Origin: Galaxea fascicularis
Lineage: Eukaryota > Cnidaria > Anthozoa > Scleractinia > Euphylliidae
Assembly: GCA_948470475.1 (NCBI GenBank)
Contig: OX419347.1
Location: 2,984,572 to 3,048,571, forward strand
Direction: 5' to 3'
Length of the DNA: 64,000 nucleotides
The first letter of the stretch is position 1, and each line of letters opens with the position of its first letter. Made by a program: the position numbers and the translations under genes. Under the pieces are notes generated by a model, which saw only the letters and a list, made by a program, of their open reading frames with translations, was not told where the DNA came from and searched no databases. Positions 61,901 through 64,000 of this stretch are shown here, piece by piece.

Positions 61901-63542
61901 ATTCAGGGCTGTGCTCTAGCAGCACCCGGTTACCCATGGCGGCTTGGTTTTGCCTTCGGGTGACCAGGAAATATTAGTGTTTGCACCAAACATACAGGTT
62001 GTACATGCTGGGTGCCCTGGATTTTAAGGGCTCAGAGAGTTAAGGTGGCCAACTACTTTTCTTAGAGCACAGCCTTGATACAGTGTATTGTAAACTGCAT
62101 CAACTCACTCATGATTTGGTCAGCAAGTGTCTTATCCTCTCCCCCTTCATTACTGGATAATCCTGCTGACACGGCATGGAAGTGATCCTGAGCAGCTTTA
62201 ACAGCTTCACTGTCTGCTTGACTTTTCTCCTCCAGCTTTATGAGAAGGTCACTCAACTTCTTCAACTCTTTTTCCTTATTCTGAAGTTGAGATTGATCCT
62301 AAAAGAAGGTTGAGAACAATAAATTCAGCAAAATAACTTCAAAATGATTTTGGTTGAGATTTAAGTCCGGTTAGCTCAGTTGGTAGAGTTCCGGACTAAC
62401 GTGCGGGAGGTCGTGGGTTCAAACCCCAGCCGGACCAACACTCAGGGTCTTTAAATAACTGAGGAGAAAGTGCTTCCTTTGCAATGACATCTGCAAATGG
62501 TTAGACTTTCTAGTCTTCTCGGATAAAGACGATAAACCGGAGGTCCTGTCTCACACAATTCTCCACATTAAAGAACCACTAGGGACGTAACAAACCCTGG
62601 CTGTGACCACCCCTGGTGCTGACCTGTGTCTCGGGCCCGCAGTAATTGGCACTCGCTGTTGCGGTGTCCCCGCCAGCTTGGCGAAGTTAAATAAATAAAT
62701 AAAGAAAGAAATTATAAAGAAAGTTGAAAACAATAAATTTGGTAATAAATTCAAACTTAGGACTGTTTTCTCGATTCCACATGTATACTAAAGGACTGAA
62801 GGCTGTGTTCTATGATTGGCTAAATATTGGCACTCGAAAAATAATGCACAGAAAACACTCACTCAGAAAATAATGCACAATTGTGCATTATTGGTTTAAA
62901 AAGTTCTCTTCATGGACCAACGAAATATAATGTTGAAAACTCGCTTCAATTCACATTTTCCTTCTGTCTATAACTAGAGAATAATGGGAACGTGAAATCC
63001 ATTTATTGTCATGAAACACTTAGTCATTAAAGAACACTCAAAAATGCAAAAACCTTATTTATCCATGACAATCTACATGTAATAATGGTTTTGTTTTCTA
63101 ACTCTGTTAAGTACAAATATACATGTATGACAGAACAAAGAGAAAGTCAAATCCATTCAATGGTCCTTGAAGAACACTTAACAGACTGATGTAGAAATAT
63201 CATTAATCCATGACAATCTAATAAAATGGATTTGCCTTCTATAAATCTGTTAAATACATTGTACAAATACTGCTCTCACATCAACTATGTTTTTCTCCAG
63301 CATCTTCTTCCTTTTCTTCTCAGCTGCCAGTGAATCTTTCGCATGTTTCAGATCAGAATTTGCCTTCACATCAATCTGTTAATCACAAATAATATTGTAC
63401 AAGATAAATCATGATCTATGTGCATTCACAACTGCAAGGATCATATATTCTTCATGTATTTTGATTTCATTTTTGCAGTTCATACTACCTTAGAGACTTC
63501 ATCAAACTTTTTTTCCAACTTAGTGATAGTATCTCCTGATTC
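48904..63542 (-). CDS. SMC2: Condensin subunit SMC2, 24 exons, N-terminal head off the right edge
   Basis: Core ATPase of condensin I/II, pairing with SMC4 in mitotic chromosome compaction. Exons in reading order: 63489-63542, 63280-63375, 62109-62298, 61386-61440, 60419-60539, 60259-60317, 59452-59511, 58980-59037, 58579-58659, 57577-57723, 57241-57363, 56560-56641, 56117-56252, 55370-55494, 54808-54893, 54336-54443, 53724-53789, 52741-52818, 51993-52058, 51768-51896, 51208-51408, 50786-50911, 49764-49915, 48904-49291. Phases join throughout to 928 codons plus stop; full SMC2 is about 1200, so about 270 N-terminal residues (Walker A) are missing. Visible: [10 protein letters not shown] in arm 1; hinge ([34 protein letters not shown]); arm 2; [11 protein letters not shown] signature ELSGGQ; Walker [41 protein letters not shown]. 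The C-tail after ARYAQ-type residues is lysine/arginine-rich and divergent. Confidence 0.96.
49470..49631. mobile_element. CAGGGCTGTCA-ended MITE, copy 1
   Basis: Ends CAGGGCTGTCATTAAG and TTAGTGACAGCCCTG; AATCCG flanks both sides (6-bp duplication). Interior GGGGATTTTCCCCTGGTATT and CCAGCATGTTGACTTCACTA match copies 2 and 3. In an SMC2 intron. Confidence 0.88.
50993..51143. mobile_element. Inverted-repeat element in an SMC2 intron
   Basis: TCTGGATAGTCGAAAG at the left end and CTTTCGACTATCCAGA at the right are perfect inverts. The interior is purine-rich then C/T-rich. No target duplication recognised. Confidence 0.65.
52819..53723. other. Longest SMC2 arm intron
   Basis: About 53239-53575 contains repeated GGGCTAG and CTTGCCCG/CGGGCAAGC motifs in both orientations and may be a degraded CAGGG-type element (it begins CAGGGCGCGACG). 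No exon found. Confidence 0.4.
53848..53920. mobile_element. Half-copy of the TAGTCTCC hairpin element
   Basis: TAGTCTCCTTCGCAGCTGTT, then GGGATGTCACGTAACGC and GCGTTGCGTAACATCCC, matches 29489-29570, but the right outer arm is missing. Confidence 0.6.
54624..54650. repeat. Poly-C / poly-A run
   Basis: CCCCCCCCGCCCCCCCC followed by ten A residues in an SMC2 intron; sequence accuracy may be low here. Confidence 0.8.
55110..55276. mobile_element. CAGGGCTGTCA-ended MITE, copy 2
   Basis: Same ends and interior as copy 1. Flanks CCTATT and CCTGTT look like a 6-bp duplication with one change. In the SMC2 intron between 54893 and 55370. Confidence 0.88.
56376..56545. repeat. (GAT/GGT)n trinucleotide microsatellite in an SMC2 intron
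   Basis: About 170 bp of GATGGT/GATGAT units, ending 15 bp before the SMC2 donor at 56560 (minus strand: ATC/ACC repeats just inside the intron). Long met/val/ile and his frames here are artefacts. Confidence 0.95.
58454..58526. mobile_element. 73-bp CAGGGTTCG-ended MITE
   Basis: Ends CAGGGTTCGTAC and GTGCGAACCCTG, with identical GGGATG on both sides (6-bp duplication). Interior AAGGACTTTTCAAGGCCTTT. In the SMC2 intron 57724-58578. Confidence 0.85.
58693..58815. mobile_element. Short inverted-repeat element
   Basis: ACTCGGAT at the left and ATCCGAGT at the right; inner CATTTCGTTCCAAGT and ACTTGGAACGAAATG are perfect inverts. In an SMC2 intron. Confidence 0.6.
59960..60123. mobile_element. 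CAGGGCTGTCA-ended MITE, copy 3
   Basis: Same family as 49470 and 55110. The right end is slightly decayed (GTGACATCCCTG). ATTAT lies on both sides. In the SMC2 intron 59512-60258. Confidence 0.85.
60635..60763. mobile_element. Inverted-repeat element in an SMC2 intron
   Basis: AATGACTAGTCCTTAG and GGAACAGTGAATTTTG are inverted at the right as CAAAATTCACTGTTCC and GGGACCAGTCATT. Internal CAATGTTTTCTGAGAC against AACATTGAGG. Confidence 0.7.
61049..61214. mobile_element. CAGGGCTCGA-ended MITE
   Basis: Ends CAGGGCTCGAGACTAAC and GTTAGTGTCGAGCCCTG; ATTAC on both sides (5-bp duplication). Interior rich in CTAGCCA/TGGCTAGT. A possible fragment lies at 59265-59310. Confidence 0.85.
61687..61903. 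repeat. (GTATT)n pentanucleotide tracts
   Basis: GTATTGTATTGTATTGC at 61687-61710 and GGTATTGTATCGTATTGTATT at 61883-61903. The second tract abuts the next MITE. Confidence 0.8.
61904..62077. mobile_element. CAGGGCTGTGCTCTA-ended MITE
   Basis: Ends CAGGGCTGTGCTCTAGCAG and TTAGAGCACAGCCTTG. Interior includes CACCCGGTTACCCATGG and GGGTGCCCTGG. It ends 32 bp from the SMC2 donor at 62109. Confidence 0.8.
62365..62705 (+). mobile_element. tRNA-derived SINE in an SMC2 intron
   Basis: 62365-62436 is a tRNA-like head: acceptor GTCCGGT with GCCGGAC, D-arm TTAGCTCAGTTGGTAGAG (A box), T-arm GTGGGTTCAAACCCCAG (B box), loop CTAACGT. Anticodon-stem mismatches argue against a working tRNA. A body of about 250 bp (GGATAAAGACGATAAACCGG, CACATTAAAGAACCACTAGG) and an AAATAAATAAATAAAG tail follow, which is the SINE layout. 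Confidence 0.8.
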
Positions 63543-64000
63543 CTGTAAGGGAAATAACATGGTAGAAGTAAGGCACACAGTACAATTTTCAACATTTACA
63601 CCAATTTACATTTACACCAATTTCCACATTAAATAAAATACAATACACTGTAATAATTTATTGGAGTTCACAACCACCACATTTGCCTTAATTAGGAATT
63701 TTGTAGAAGGGTTAAAGTAATCTGAAAGGTAACAAGGTATGGAGACAAAAGGGAAAGGATGGAGAGGGAAGGGGGAAGGAAGGGAGGCAAAAAGGAGGGA
63801 GAGGGAAAAGGGACAGAAAGGAAAGAGGACAGGGAGAGAGGAAGTGTGACAATGACAGAAGAAAACAAAGGGGGAGGCTGCAAGGAATGGAGGGGAAAGG
63901 GGAAGGGGAAGGGAAAGAAGGATGAGGGGAGAGACGGGAGACAGGGAAGAGAGGAGGAAGCAAGGAAGGAGTGATTAAGGATTGAGGGAAAAAAGGAAAT
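63543..64000. other. Right-edge stretch, SMC2 intron with long purine tract
   Basis: 63735-64000 is almost pure purine on the plus strand (GGGAAGG/GAGAGGAA units), a polypurine-polypyrimidine tract of at least 260 bp. ORFs here (poly-Glu/Lys/Gly or Ser/Pro) are compositional. No SMC2 exon seen. Confidence 0.75.

Noticed and set aside
62365..62436. Functional tRNA (loop CTAACGT, anticodon AAC) gene
   Set aside because: Anticodon stem has mismatches and the unit continues into a SINE body and A-rich tail.
1..64000. Search for endogenous viral or reverse-transcriptase coding sequence
   Set aside because: No reverse transcriptase, integrase or capsid-like frame was recognised; mobile DNA seen is MITE/SINE type plus one MADF-like exon.

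Overview
This is a eukaryotic, animal-type nuclear window: intron-dense genes with GT-AG splicing, no operons, and many short non-autonomous DNA transposons and tRNA-derived SINEs. The gene families (HOOK, condensin SMC2, NAALADL1-type M28 peptidases) and the style of the repeats suggest an invertebrate, most plausibly an anthozoan cnidarian such as a stony coral. The organism is inferred; nothing here proves it. Exons were joined by hand using reading frame, GT-AG sites, phase continuity and remembered family sequences; no search was run.

Region by region. (1) 340-12362, minus strand: a HOOK dynein-adaptor gene in 23 coding exons, complete at the N-terminus, with the C-terminal part running off the left edge. 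(2) 13649-43162, plus strand: a tandem array of three NAALADL1-like (M28B, glutamate carboxypeptidase II family) membrane metallopeptidase genes, each with seven exons in identical phases. Copies A and B are intact (about 761 and 759 aa). Copy C has a 19-bp deletion in exon 6 that breaks the frame. A fourth stand-alone first exon (24221-24486) lies between A and B and can splice in phase to B. (3) 44816-45066, minus: an isolated exon coding for a MADF/Myb-SANT-like domain, possibly a Harbinger-transposon relic. (4) 46153-47958, plus: a two-exon gene for a 155-aa protein I do not recognise, with a duplicated S-M-[DE]-N-L motif. (5) 48904-63542, minus: condensin subunit SMC2 in 24 exons, from the first coiled-coil arm through hinge, second arm and C-terminal ATPase head; the N-terminal head lies beyond the right edge.

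The non-coding space is rich in small foldback elements with readable target-site duplications: Mutator-type (9 bp), Harbinger-type (3 bp TTA/TAA), and a group with CAGGG termini and 5-6-bp duplications that has six members in SMC2 introns alone. The most striking single structure is an 857-bp element in intron 1 of NAALADL1-like copy B carrying two near-perfect 234-bp inverted arms separated by 7 bp. The genes do not form an obvious shared pathway: HOOK is trafficking, SMC2 is chromosome condensation, and the peptidases are cell-surface exopeptidases. I found no CRISPR, prokaryotic or viral system.
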